Below the pieces are notes generated by a model, which saw only the letters and a program-made list of their open reading frames with translations, was not told where the DNA came from and ran no database searches. Shown piece by piece: positions 1-6,382 of a stretch of DNA of 13,452 nt (positions within the stretch are counted from its first letter, which is position 1; each line of letters opens with the position of its first letter). Position numbers and translations under genes: made by a program. Where the stretch lies: positions 1 through 13,452 of the forward strand of contig JAEYNI010000255.1 in NCBI GenBank assembly GCA_023412635.1. The letters run 5' to 3'. Source of the DNA: Bacillota bacterium. Its GTDB lineage: Bacteria > Bacillota > Clostridia > Acetivibrionales > DSM-1351.

Positions 1-303
1 CTCGACTTCTGCAGTGGAAAACTCATTATATACCCTGCAGAATGCTATCTGTCCGATATTCTCTCCTGTTTCCTTAAGGATAATAGCCCAACGATAGAAT
101 GACTTGTTTTTATATTGGGGAATCCAGCAAGTTAGTAATTCATGTACTTCTTTTTCAGTGCTATATACCGGTTCACCATAGTTGCTTTGGATTATAGGAT
201 CAGCAATCCAATTCCTTAACATGCTTTCTGCATCCATGTATTCAAATTTTCTCAGCAAGAGTCTGTCAGTCTCAAGGTTTTCAGTTCCGGTGTGATTAAT
301 CAT
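1..303 (-). CDS. GNAT family N-acetyltransferase (RimJ/RimL-like), 3' part outside window
   Basis: The first 101 codons of a minus-strand gene run off the left edge. Translation starts MINHTGTENLETDRLLLRKF, the usual opening of RimJ/RimL-type GNAT acetyltransferases (ETxRLxLR motif, residues 11-18), followed by DAESM..NW (24-32) and a beta-strand segment WAIILKETGENIGQIAF (72-88), which is the early acetyl-CoA-fold core of the family. The acetyl-CoA pyrophosphate loop (Q/RxxGxG/A) would lie beyond the edge. The ATG is preceded by GGGGG seven bases upstream, a usable ribosome binding site. A terminator at 360-392 separates it from the wecA-wecB gene, so it is probably a separate unit, although no good promoter fits in the short gap. 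These enzymes acetylate ribosomal proteins, antibiotics or small amines; the substrate cannot be read here. Confidence 0.85.
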   Translation of the reverse strand, partial: MINHTGTENLETDRLLLRKFEYMDAESMLRNWIADPIIQSNYGEPVYSTEKEVHELLTCWIPQYKNKSFYRWAIILKETGENIGQIAFCRVYNEFSTAEVE

Positions 304-359
304 ATCAATACCCCCTTTATAATACCCGCCCGCATGGTTCAAACTACTTTAAAGGTGTG

Positions 360-392
360 AAAAAAGCCGGCATTTGAGTTACATGCCAGCTT
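360..392 (-). terminator. Rho-independent terminator after wecA-wecB
   Basis: Read on the minus strand, a 10-bp stem (AAGCTGGCAT pairing with ATGCCGGCTT, one G-U wobble, 9-base loop) is followed by a run of six T. The wobble pairs only in the minus-strand RNA, so this is the functional direction. It lies ten bases after the stop codon of the upstream fusion gene. Confidence 0.85.
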
Positions 393-402
393 AGACTTCT
401 CA

Positions 403-2691
403 TTATACTTTGAATTCCTCAGGCTTCTGGTCTGTCAAGCCAAAATGGTACAGCAGCACCTGAACAATTCTTTCGGAAGCATTTCCATCACCGTATGGAT
501 TAACGGCCCTAGCCATTTTTTCATAGTCAGCCTTGTCATCAAGAAGCTTGGAGGCATGCTCTACAATTTCTTCCTGGACTGTTCCGGCAAGTCTAACAGT
601 TCCAGCTTTCACAGCCTCCGGCCTTTCAGTTTCCTTCCTAAGCACAAGTACAGGCTTGCCCAGTGTTGGAGCCTCCTCCTGAATTCCTCCGGAGTCTGTC
701 ATAATCATGTATGAGCGTGCCATTAGGTTGTGCATATCCTGCACATCCAAAGGTGGTATAAGATAAACTCTTTCCTTGTCCCCCAGAATCTCTTTTGCGG
801 TCTCCTGAACAGCTGGGTTCAAATGCACTGAGTAGACTATTTCAACGTCCTTGTAATTGTTAACTATAGTAGCAAGAGCACGACAAATATTGCGGAGCGG
901 CTCGCCCAGGTTTTCTCTTCTGTGTGCTGTCACAGCTATAACTCTCTTGTTCTTGAAGTCAATATTTCTTAACGCTTCGCAATCAAAAGTATAGTCATCC
1001 TTTACAGTAGTTTTCAGAGCATCATTTACTGTATTACCTGTAACATAAATGGTGTCTTGGTTTACCCCCTCATTCAACAGGTTTGATTTATTGGTTTCTG
1101 TAGGTGCAAGGTGGATATCTGCCATTGCTCCGGTAAGTTTTCTGTTCATTTCTTCAGGGTACGGCGAATATTTGTCAAAGGTTCTTAAACCGGCTTCCAC
1201 ATGTCCAACAGCCACCTGCTTATAGAATGCAGCAAGGCTTCCTACAAAGCAAGTCGTAGTATCTCCATGAACCAGCACAATATCAGGCTTTTCATTGTCT
1301 ATTACATTCTCAAGGCCCTCTAGCGCTCTTGTGGTTATGCCTGTTAAAGTCTGTTTGCTTTGCATTATGTTTAGATCGTAATCAGGAATGATTTCAAACA
1401 TCTTCAGCACCTGATCCAGCATTTCTCTATGCTGTGCCGTTACGCAAACAATAGAATCTATTTTTTCGCTCTTTTCCAATTCCTTAACCAGCGGAGCCAT
1501 CTTAACTGCATCGGGCCTTGTTCCGAATATTGTCATAACTTTTAACTTTTCCAATTTTCTTCCTCCTATTGCAGCCAACCTTGCCGGGTTTTCAAGATGA
1601 TGGCATTCGTTTGCCTTGCTGGCATTGTTCATCTCATTCATGTACATTGAGCCTACAATAACAAAAATTGCAACTGCTATTACAAGTATTATTGCACTTA
1701 CAGGTCCTTTGTAATCTAGTACCACCGCACACAGACCCAGTGCTGCACTAGCCACGTATATCAGTGATACAGACTGTCTTTGTGTGAGTCCCATATCCAC
1801 CAGCCTGTGGTGAAGGTGACCCCTGTCTGCAGTCATTGGCGATTTTCCGCTGGCTACTCTTCTCAGAATTGCAAAGACGGTATCAAACAAAGGTAAGGCA
1901 AGCACCAGAATCGGAACTGCTATTGCTATAGCCGTATAGGCCTTGTACGTACCTTGAATTGATATGGTTCCGAGCATAAACCCCAGAAAGGTTGCTCCCG
2001 TATCTCCCATGAATATCTTTGCAGGGTTGAAATTATATGGTAGAAAACCAAGGGCTGAGCCTGCAAGAATTGCCGCCAGAACTGCCGTATGTATATCTGG
2101 CTCCGGTCTGATAACCGATACAAAAAACAACGATAATGAACCGATTGAGGATACTCCTGCTGCCAAGCCGTCAAGACCGTCAATAAGGTTAATTGCATTT
2201 GTTATTCCCACAATCCATAAAATTGTTATAGGGTATGAAATCCATGGTCCAAAGGTTGAAATACCTATATCAGAAAACGGGTTTGTTATAAAGTCGATCC
2301 TTGTACCTGTAACAGCAACTATAAGTGCTGCTATTATCTGAATCGGAAATTTAAGTTTTGCACTTAAAGCCTTTATATCATCAATCACTCCAAGGATCGC
2401 TATAATAGAGCTGCCAATCAGCATTCCAATAAACTGCGTGTCAAAAACAATAGCCGTACCTACTGACAAAACTCTGGAACTGATTATGCTGAAAAGTATT
2501 GACACAAAGAACCCAGCAATAATTGCAAAGCCTCCCAGTCTTGCTATAGGCTGTTTATGCATTCTTCTGTCATCCTTCGGGATATCAACAGCCCCTATTT
2601 TAAAAGCCAGGCTTTTAACAACCGGAGTTGCTGAAAATGCTACTATAAAAGCAAGGGTGAAAGAAATAAAATACTCAAATACACTAGACAT
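403..2691 (-). CDS. wecB: Fused WecA/TagO-type GlcNAc-1-phosphate transferase and WecB/MnaA UDP-GlcNAc 2-epimerase
   Basis: A single 762-residue frame joins two enzymes normally made separately. Residues 1-350 form a polytopic MraY/WecA/TagO-family membrane enzyme that moves GlcNAc-1-P from UDP-GlcNAc onto undecaprenyl phosphate. Seen are DDRRMHKQPIARLGG (40-54), the VIDD acidic motif (102-105), NAINLIDGLDG (165-175), NPAKIFMGDTGA (222-233) and HLHH (292-295). Residues from about 380 form a non-hydrolysing UDP-GlcNAc 2-epimerase making UDP-ManNAc: FGTRPDAVKMAP (389-400), HGDTTT (475-480), GHVEAGLRT (496-504), EEMNR (513-517), AHRREN (589-594), SGGIQEE (667-673). Both halves look complete. Together they would supply the linkage unit or precursors of teichoic-acid-like or other cell-wall polymers at the inner membrane face. 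The ATG follows GGAAGGTG by five bases. A strong internal ribosome binding site sits at the junction (1552-1567). In Bacillus and Listeria relatives the epimerase gene also often neighbours upp. Confidence 0.93.
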   Translation of the reverse strand: MSSVFEYFISFTLAFIVAFSATPVVKSLAFKIGAVDIPKDDRRMHKQPIARLGGFAIIAGFFVSILFSIISSRVLSVGTAIVFDTQFIGMLIGSSIIAILGVIDDIKALSAKLKFPIQIIAALIVAVTGTRIDFITNPFSDIGISTFGPWISYPITILWIVGITNAINLIDGLDGLAAGVSSIGSLSLFFVSVIRPEPDIHTAVLAAILAGSALGFLPYNFNPAKIFMGDTGATFLGFMLGTISIQGTYKAYTAIAIAVPILVLALPLFDTVFAILRRVASGKSPMTADRGHLHHRLVDMGLTQRQSVSLIYVASAALGLCAVVLDYKGPVSAIILVIAVAIFVIVGSMYMNEMNNASKANECHHLENPARLAAIGGRKLEKLKVMTIFGTRPDAVKMAPLVKELEKSEKIDSIVCVTAQHREMLDQVLKMFEIIPDYDLNIMQSKQTLTGITTRALEGLENVIDNEKPDIVLVHGDTTTCFVGSLAAFYKQVAVGHVEAGLRTFDKYSPYPEEMNRKLTGAMADIHLAPTETNKSNLLNEGVNQDTIYVTGNTVNDALKTTVKDDYTFDCEALRNIDFKNKRVIAVTAHRRENLGEPLRNICRALATIVNNYKDVEIVYSVHLNPAVQETAKEILGDKERVYLIPPLDVQDMHNLMARSYMIMTDSGGIQEEAPTLGKPVLVLRKETERPEAVKAGTVRLAGTVQEEIVEHASKLLDDKADYEKMARAVNPYGDGNASERIVQVLLYHFGLTDQKPEEFKV
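1552..1567 (-). promoter_or_regulatory. Internal ribosome binding site and TTG start at the WecA/WecB junction
   Basis: On the minus strand AGGAGG (1562-1567) is followed by seven bases and an in-frame TTG (1552-1554), which is codon 380 of the fusion. Translation from here would begin MEKLKVMTIFGTRPDA and give a 383-residue protein, the normal length and start of WecB/MnaA. The arrangement suggests either two translation products from one frame or a recently fused gene pair that kept its second ribosome binding site. Seen: the site and frame. Inferred: its use. Confidence 0.6.
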
Positions 2692-2708
2692 TCATACACC
2701 TTCCGTTC

Positions 2709-2749
2709 TTGGAGAAGTCAAAATACTTCTTTCGGTTTGGTCTCCAAAC
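2709..2749 (-). promoter_or_regulatory. Structured leader in front of wecA-wecB
   Basis: Between the hairpin at 2758-2782 and the wecA-wecB start the minus-strand RNA can form two hairpins: GTTTGG/CCAAAC with a 3-base loop (2735-2749) and AGAAGT/ACTTCT with a 6-base loop (2713-2730). A competing pairing, TTGGAGA (2741-2747) with TCTCCAA (2709-2715), would break both and ends six bases before the GGAAGGTG ribosome binding site. Mutually exclusive folds are seen; a regulatory role is inference. No sigma-A promoter was found in this gap. Confidence 0.3.
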
Positions 2750-2757
2750 ATCAAAAT

Positions 2758-2782
2758 AGAGGGAGGTGTTAAAACTCCCTCT
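2758..2782 (-). terminator. Hairpin after comEB, moderate or leaky terminator
   Basis: An 8-bp perfect stem (AGAGGGAG/CTCCCTCT) with a 9-base loop lies 20 bases after the comEB stop. The following minus-strand bases, ATTTTGATGTTT, are only partly T-rich, so termination may be incomplete and wecA-wecB may be reached by read-through. Confidence 0.6.
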
Positions 2783-2802
2783 GGTTCTGATTTAGTTTAA
2801 TA

Positions 2803-3240
2803 TTAAACCTTAACTACCTCGATACCTGCTTCCTCAAGTAGAGTCATAGACAGTTCATCTGGATAATCTCCGTTAAATACAATACGTATTATTCCTGCAT
2901 TGATAGCTAACTTTGCACACAAAACGCAGGGCTGTGTTGTCACATATAAAGTGGCACCATTAACGCTGGTCCCGCTGTAAGCGGCCTGAACAATTGCGTT
3001 CTGTTCCGCATGAATGGCTCTGCACAGTTCATGTCTTTGACCGGAAGGTATATTAAGCTTTTCTCTTAAACAGCCTACTTCAGAACAGTGTTTACACCCT
3101 ACAGGTGCACCGTTATAACCGGTCGAAAGTATTCTTTTGTCTTTGACAATAACTGCTCCAACCTGTCTTCTCATGCAGGTAGATCTGGTTTTTATCAGAT
3201 CCACTATCTGCATGAAGTATTCATCCCAAGATGGCCTCAT
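2803..3240 (-). CDS. comEB: dCMP deaminase / ComEB-family cytidine deaminase
   Basis: The 145-residue product is a zinc-dependent deoxycytidylate deaminase, converting dCMP to dUMP for thymidylate synthesis in the cytoplasm. The catalytic HAE (77-79) and PCVLC (104-108) motifs supply the zinc ligands and the proton-shuttling glutamate. Cysteines 49, 52 and 57 fit the second zinc site of this family. The ATG at 3240 was chosen because GGGGGG lies five bases upstream and the family usually begins MRPSWDEYFM. A longer frame from 3279 adds 13 residues without a ribosome binding site. It lies 78 bases after upp in the same direction, so the two pyrimidine-salvage genes are probably co-transcribed with rpiB. 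Despite the comE name, nothing here points to DNA uptake. Confidence 0.94.
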   Translation of the reverse strand: MRPSWDEYFMQIVDLIKTRSTCMRRQVGAVIVKDKRILSTGYNGAPVGCKHCSEVGCLREKLNIPSGQRHELCRAIHAEQNAIVQAAYSGTSVNGATLYVTTQPCVLCAKLAINAGIIRIVFNGDYPDELSMTLLEEAGIEVVKV

Positions 3241-3318
3241 ATATACCCCCCTGCTACAATTATGCGCTAACGTCTTCATACATATTTCGCATAAAAATTG
3301 ATAATTTTCCTTAAAGTA

Positions 3319-3948
3319 CTACTTGGTTCCGAAGAGTCTATCACCTGCATCTCCCAAGCCAGGAACAATGTAAGCGTGATCGTTTAAAACCTCATCAACA
3401 GCTGCACAGTAAATCTCTACATCCGGATGATCTTTACGGATTCTTTCTATTCCGGCTTTTGCAGCAATCAGACACATTAATTTAATGTTGGTTACGCCTC
3501 TGTTCTTTATAAATTGAATTGCTGCAGATGCTGATCCGCCTGTTGCAAGCATTGGATCCAGCACAACTATTTCTCTTTCCTCAACATCAACGGGAAGCTT
3601 GCAGTAGTATTCAACAGGCTCCAAGGTTTCAGGATCTCTATATAAACCTATATGTCCAACCTTTGCCATGGGAAGCAAACTTAGCATACCGTCCACCATG
3701 CCCAAACCGGCTCTCAGAATTGGAACGATTCCTAATTTTTTACCTGAAATAACTTTAGTTTTAGCTATTCCAACAGGTGTTTCAATCTCGACTTCCTTCA
3801 GTGGCATATTTCTTGTTACTTCATAGCCCATAAGCATTGCAATTTCTGATACCAGTTCCCTGAATTCCTTAGTGTTTGTGTTCTTATCCCTAAGTAAAGA
3901 AATTTTGTGTTGTATCAGTGGGTGGTCAAAAACAAATACACTTTCCAT
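3319..3948 (-). CDS. upp: Uracil phosphoribosyltransferase
   Basis: The 209-residue protein has the standard length and sequence of Upp, which makes UMP from uracil and PRPP in the cytoplasm. It begins VFVFDHPLIQHKISLLRD (4-21), carries the PRPP-binding loop DPMLATGGSA (131-140) and ends with the uracil-binding YIVPGLGDAGDRLFGTK (193-209). The GAGG ribosome binding site is seven bases before the ATG and directly abuts the rpiB TGA stop (9-base gap), so rpiB and upp form one transcript and may be translationally linked. In Bacillus the same neighbourhood has rpiB (ywlF), ywlG, glyA and upp; glyA is missing here and comEB follows instead. Confidence 0.98.
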   Translation of the reverse strand: MESVFVFDHPLIQHKISLLRDKNTNTKEFRELVSEIAMLMGYEVTRNMPLKEVEIETPVGIAKTKVISGKKLGIVPILRAGLGMVDGMLSLLPMAKVGHIGLYRDPETLEPVEYYCKLPVDVEEREIVVLDPMLATGGSASAAIQFIKNRGVTNIKLMCLIAAKAGIERIRKDHPDVEIYCAAVDEVLNDHAYIVPGLGDAGDRLFGTK

Positions 3949-3957
3949 TTTTATTCC

Positions 3958-4407
3958 TCACTTTGTAAAATATTTTTTTTCAATATTGGAAATCTTATTA
4001 ACTCTGTTACCATGCCTACCGCCTAAAAACTCTGTTTCAAGCCAGGTTTCAATGATGTCCAGGGCAACACCCGGGCCTACGACTCTTTCACCAATTGCAA
4101 GAACATTTGCATTATTGTGCTGTCTGCTCATCTTAGCCATATAGCTGTCGGTACACAAAGCACATCTTACTCCCGGAACCTTGTTACATGCTATTGAAAT
4201 ACCTATTCCTGTACCACATATAACAATACCCTTTTCACATTCCTGATTACTTACAGCTTCGGCTACTGCTTGTCCATAATCCGGATAGTCTACAGAATCA
4301 GGGCAATTGGTTCCGAAATCCTTGACTTTCAGTCCCTTGCTTTCAAGGAATTTTATTATATCCGCTTTCAGCAGATACCCAGCATGATCACTACCTATTG
4401 CTATCAA
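3958..4407 (-). CDS. rpiB: Ribose-5-phosphate isomerase B
   Basis: This RpiB/LacAB-family enzyme interconverts ribose-5-phosphate and ribulose-5-phosphate, feeding PRPP for the following upp gene. From the TTG at 4407 it is 149 residues, the usual family length, beginning MIAIGSDHAGY. Seen are the substrate-binding SDHAG (6-10), the catalytic cysteine loop ICGTGIGIS (63-71, Cys64), HNNANVLAIGERVVG (97-111, His97) and the phosphate-binding GGRHGNR (129-135). GGAG lies six bases before the TTG. An ATG at 4419 adds four residues but has no proper ribosome binding site. A GTG at 4506 would add 33 residues unlike any RpiB start, and that extension overlaps a near-consensus promoter at 4459-4487. 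The catalytic region is certain; the exact start is not. Confidence 0.93.
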   Translation of the reverse strand: MIAIGSDHAGYLLKADIIKFLESKGLKVKDFGTNCPDSVDYPDYGQAVAEAVSNQECEKGIVICGTGIGISIACNKVPGVRCALCTDSYMAKMSRQHNNANVLAIGERVVGPGVALDIIETWLETEFLGGRHGNRVNKISNIEKKYFTK

Positions 4408-4458
4408 ATTTATCTCCATTTCCGGCGCAGTACCAATTTGCCGAAGCAGACCATATAT

Positions 4459-4487
4459 ATTATAAGTACTATCGGAAGTCTTGTTAA
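4459..4487 (-). promoter_or_regulatory. Sigma-A promoter for rpiB-upp-comEB, proximal
   Basis: TTAACA (4482-4487), a 17-base spacer and TATAAT (4459-4464) on the minus strand differ from consensus at one base. A start near 4452 gives a leader of about 45 bases before the rpiB TTG. Confidence 0.75.
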
Positions 4488-4563
4488 GGAAAATTGCCTG
4501 TGCCACTATTTAATATTTGTTTCATATTATTTTAACTGTTTTTTAGGTATGCCATTCTTTATT

Positions 4564-4592
4564 ATTTTATAGTATAAATTATTACATGTCAA
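4564..4592 (-). promoter_or_regulatory. Sigma-A promoter for rpiB-upp-comEB, distal
   Basis: TTGACA (4587-4592), a 17-base spacer and TAAAAT (4564-4569) also differ from consensus at one base. The -35 box begins inside the T8 run that follows the ywlE gene. A start near 4557 would give a leader of about 150 bases crossing the proximal promoter. Confidence 0.7.
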
Positions 4593-4620
4593 AAAAAATA
4601 GCCCTATTGGTTCGCGTTTC

Positions 4621-5157
4621 CTATCTGCTGTCGAACCTATGTGATATAACCCTGTGAACACTGTCGTAGATTTCTCTTGCACAGGCTTCATAGCTTTCAT
4701 AAGGCATTCCGAAGGGATCGGTGATATCCAGACTGCTTCCATCAGCTGCCTGCTCAGGATAAGCATACTCCTTCAAGGTATAAATAATGAATTTTTTTCC
4801 AGGGAATCTGCTTCTGAGAAAATCTCTGTGCTGTCTTGTCATAGTCAATATCAGTCCGGCTTTATTCATATCTTCCGGGCTGAGAAGCCTTGCCTTATGA
4901 ATAGATATATCAATGCCCCAAAGCTTTTTCAACGCTTCAACAGAATGCAGGGAAGCAGGATCTCCATCGAAGGCTTGAATCCCTCTTGACGAAACAACTG
5001 CTCCCATAAGGCTCTCCCGCTGCTGAGAAAATGCTCTGAATATACCTTCAGCCATACAGCTTCTACAGGTGTTTCCGGTACATACAAATATAATATTAAG
5101 AGTATTAGCATCTCTATCAGGAACCAACATATTTTCATTGTACTGTTCAGTTTGCAT
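4621..5157 (-). CDS. ywlE: Low-molecular-weight phosphatase, likely protein arginine phosphatase YwlE
   Basis: The 178-residue protein has the low-molecular-weight phosphatase P-loop CTGNTCRS (residues 26-33), with nucleophile Cys26 and phosphate-binding Arg32, and the general-acid DPFG (Asp147). In Bacillus and Geobacillus YwlE a threonine in this loop selects phosphoarginine over phosphotyrosine. The same threonine is Thr30 here, so the preferred role is removing the McsB arginine mark that directs proteins to Clp proteolysis. No mcsB lies in the window. About 21 residues precede the first beta strand (NIIFVC), longer than B. subtilis YwlE. The ATG at 5157 was chosen because GGAGG lies five bases upstream; a GTG at 5169 overlaps that site. 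Position 34 is Cys where YwlE usually has Pro. It follows ywlC by 35 bases, as in the Bacillus ywl cluster. Confidence 0.9.
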   Translation of the reverse strand: MQTEQYNENMLVPDRDANTLNIIFVCTGNTCRSCMAEGIFRAFSQQRESLMGAVVSSRGIQAFDGDPASLHSVEALKKLWGIDISIHKARLLSPEDMNKAGLILTMTRQHRDFLRSRFPGKKFIIYTLKEYAYPEQAADGSSLDITDPFGMPYESYEACAREIYDSVHRVISHRFDSR

Positions 5158-5192
5158 GATTACCTCCACATTTCAATTATACGAATCCTGCG

Positions 5193-6248
5193 TTAAGCTT
5201 CTACTATGTCATAGCCGGCGGCCTTAACCATTCTGTTCATTATTGCCAGACCCACCTCATGCTCGTCTACTGCTTCAGCAAAAATTATATCAACACCTCT
5301 GTCGTCAAATTCTCTTAAGAGAGCAAATAAACTTGCTGCAATGGTTTCGGGGATATCTCTATCTCCCATGGACAGAATCTCAAAGCCATTATATAAATCC
5401 TTTGTTTGATCGGTGGCGCAAATCCCCACCTTCTTTCCCTCGCTTCCAGCTTTCTTCGCCAACTCGGCAATTTTATCTGTCTGCTTGTCTCTATTTATAC
5501 TTCTAACTATAACAACATGCGCTTTAGGGGAGTAATGTGCATATTTCATACCCGGTGACTTTGGAATGTTTTCTGAACTAATTTTCCCTAAAATGGTTTT
5601 ATCCATGTCTATGGGACCGATAAACTTTTCAATTTGACTTGGCGTTATACCACCGGGTCTTAAAAGTACAGGAGGGTCCACCGAAACATCCAGTACCGTC
5701 GACTCCAAGCCCACCTGAGAGACACCTGCATCAACCACCATTGCAATTTTGCCTTCCATATCGTCAAGGACGTGCTGCGCCGTTGTGGTACTTGGTTTAC
5801 CGGATGCATTTGCACTGGGCGCAGCGACAGGTATTCCTGCCAGCCGTATCAGCTCACGTGCCACCGGATGTCCGGGCATACGAACTGCCACAGTATCCAG
5901 TCCGGCAGTAATAATCTCAGGAATAATTGGACTTTTTTTTAGTACAAGTGTCAGAGGGCCCGGCCATAGCTTGTCCATCAGTATTACAGCTTTTTCCGAT
6001 ATGCTTTCGGTGAGCTCATAAACCTTTTCCTTTTCTGCAATATGTACTATAAGCGGATTATCTGAAGGCCTTCCTTTAGCTTTGTAAATTTTTTCTACAG
6101 CTTCAGGATCAAGTGCATTGGCACCAAGTCCATATACCGTTTCGGTGGGAATTGCGACAATGCTGCCGGATCTTAGTAATTCAACAGCTTCATTAAGTTT
6201 TTCTATATCAATATTTGAAGGATCTATTTTTATAACTTTGGTAACCAT
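5193..6248 (-). CDS. ywlC: L-threonylcarbamoyladenylate synthase (Sua5/YwlC)
   Basis: The enzyme makes threonylcarbamoyl-AMP from threonine, bicarbonate and ATP, the first step of the t6A37 modification in ANN-decoding tRNAs. The YrdC domain spans about 15-205, with PTETVYGLG (34-42), KAKGRPSDNPL (57-67, the KxR and SxN ligands) and SANASGKPSTT (145-155). The linker SPGMKYAHYSPKA (231-243) leads to a C-terminal Sua5 domain to residue 351, so this is the long two-domain form rather than the short TsaC. AGGAG lies ten bases before the ATG, a rather wide spacing. The gene sits between the ZIP transporter and ywlE in the prfA unit, linking release-factor and tRNA-modification functions. Confidence 0.96.
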   Translation of the reverse strand: MVTKVIKIDPSNIDIEKLNEAVELLRSGSIVAIPTETVYGLGANALDPEAVEKIYKAKGRPSDNPLIVHIAEKEKVYELTESISEKAVILMDKLWPGPLTLVLKKSPIIPEIITAGLDTVAVRMPGHPVARELIRLAGIPVAAPSANASGKPSTTTAQHVLDDMEGKIAMVVDAGVSQVGLESTVLDVSVDPPVLLRPGGITPSQIEKFIGPIDMDKTILGKISSENIPKSPGMKYAHYSPKAHVVIVRSINRDKQTDKIAELAKKAGSEGKKVGICATDQTKDLYNGFEILSMGDRDIPETIAASLFALLREFDDRGVDIIFAEAVDEHEVGLAIMNRMVKAAGYDIVEA

Positions 6249-6350
6249 TTCTTCTGTGCTCCTGCATTACTCATTATGGTATTTTCAAACTGATATGCTT
6301 TATTCTCACTGTCAGACGATTTAAGGCCTAAAGGCCGATCTTGCATCATT

Positions 6351-6378
6351 AACTTCTAACTTCTTACTTCTTACTTCT
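6351..6378. repeat. Heptanucleotide tandem repeat between ywlC and the ZIP gene
   Basis: Four head-to-tail copies of a 7-base unit, AACTTCT, AACTTCT, TACTTCT, TACTTCT, lie within five bases of the ZIP stop codon; a degenerate fifth copy runs over it. The rest of the 134-base gap holds a small GGCC-TTTA-GGCC hairpin (about 6323-6335) and no convincing promoter. Confidence 0.8.
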
Positions 6379-6382
6379 AATT

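Noticed and set aside
304..345. TATTAT and TTGAAC upstream of the GNAT gene as a promoter
   Set aside because: The boxes are only 12-15 bases apart, and the -10 lies about 15 bases before the ATG, leaving no room for the ribosome binding site in the transcript.
1964..2341. A 125-codon open frame on the plus strand opposite the WecA domain
   Set aside because: It mirrors conserved WecA motifs in antisense and has no start signal of its own.
403..2691. A frameshift or sequencing artefact as the cause of the WecA-WecB fusion
   Set aside because: The frame is continuous with good codon use and no stop, and both domains are complete. It cannot be excluded without comparing relatives, but nothing in the sequence demands it.
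4591..4608. Terminator after ywlE (AATA/TATT with T8)
   Set aside because: The stem is four A-T pairs with a GGGC loop, too weak to call, although the T-run is long.
5157..5192. TATAAT upstream of ywlE as an internal promoter
   Set aside because: At 17 bases spacing the -35 would be GTAGAA, and the start site would fall on the ribosome binding site.
6351..6378. CRISPR array
   Set aside because: Seven-base head-to-tail units without spacers are a simple tandem repeat.
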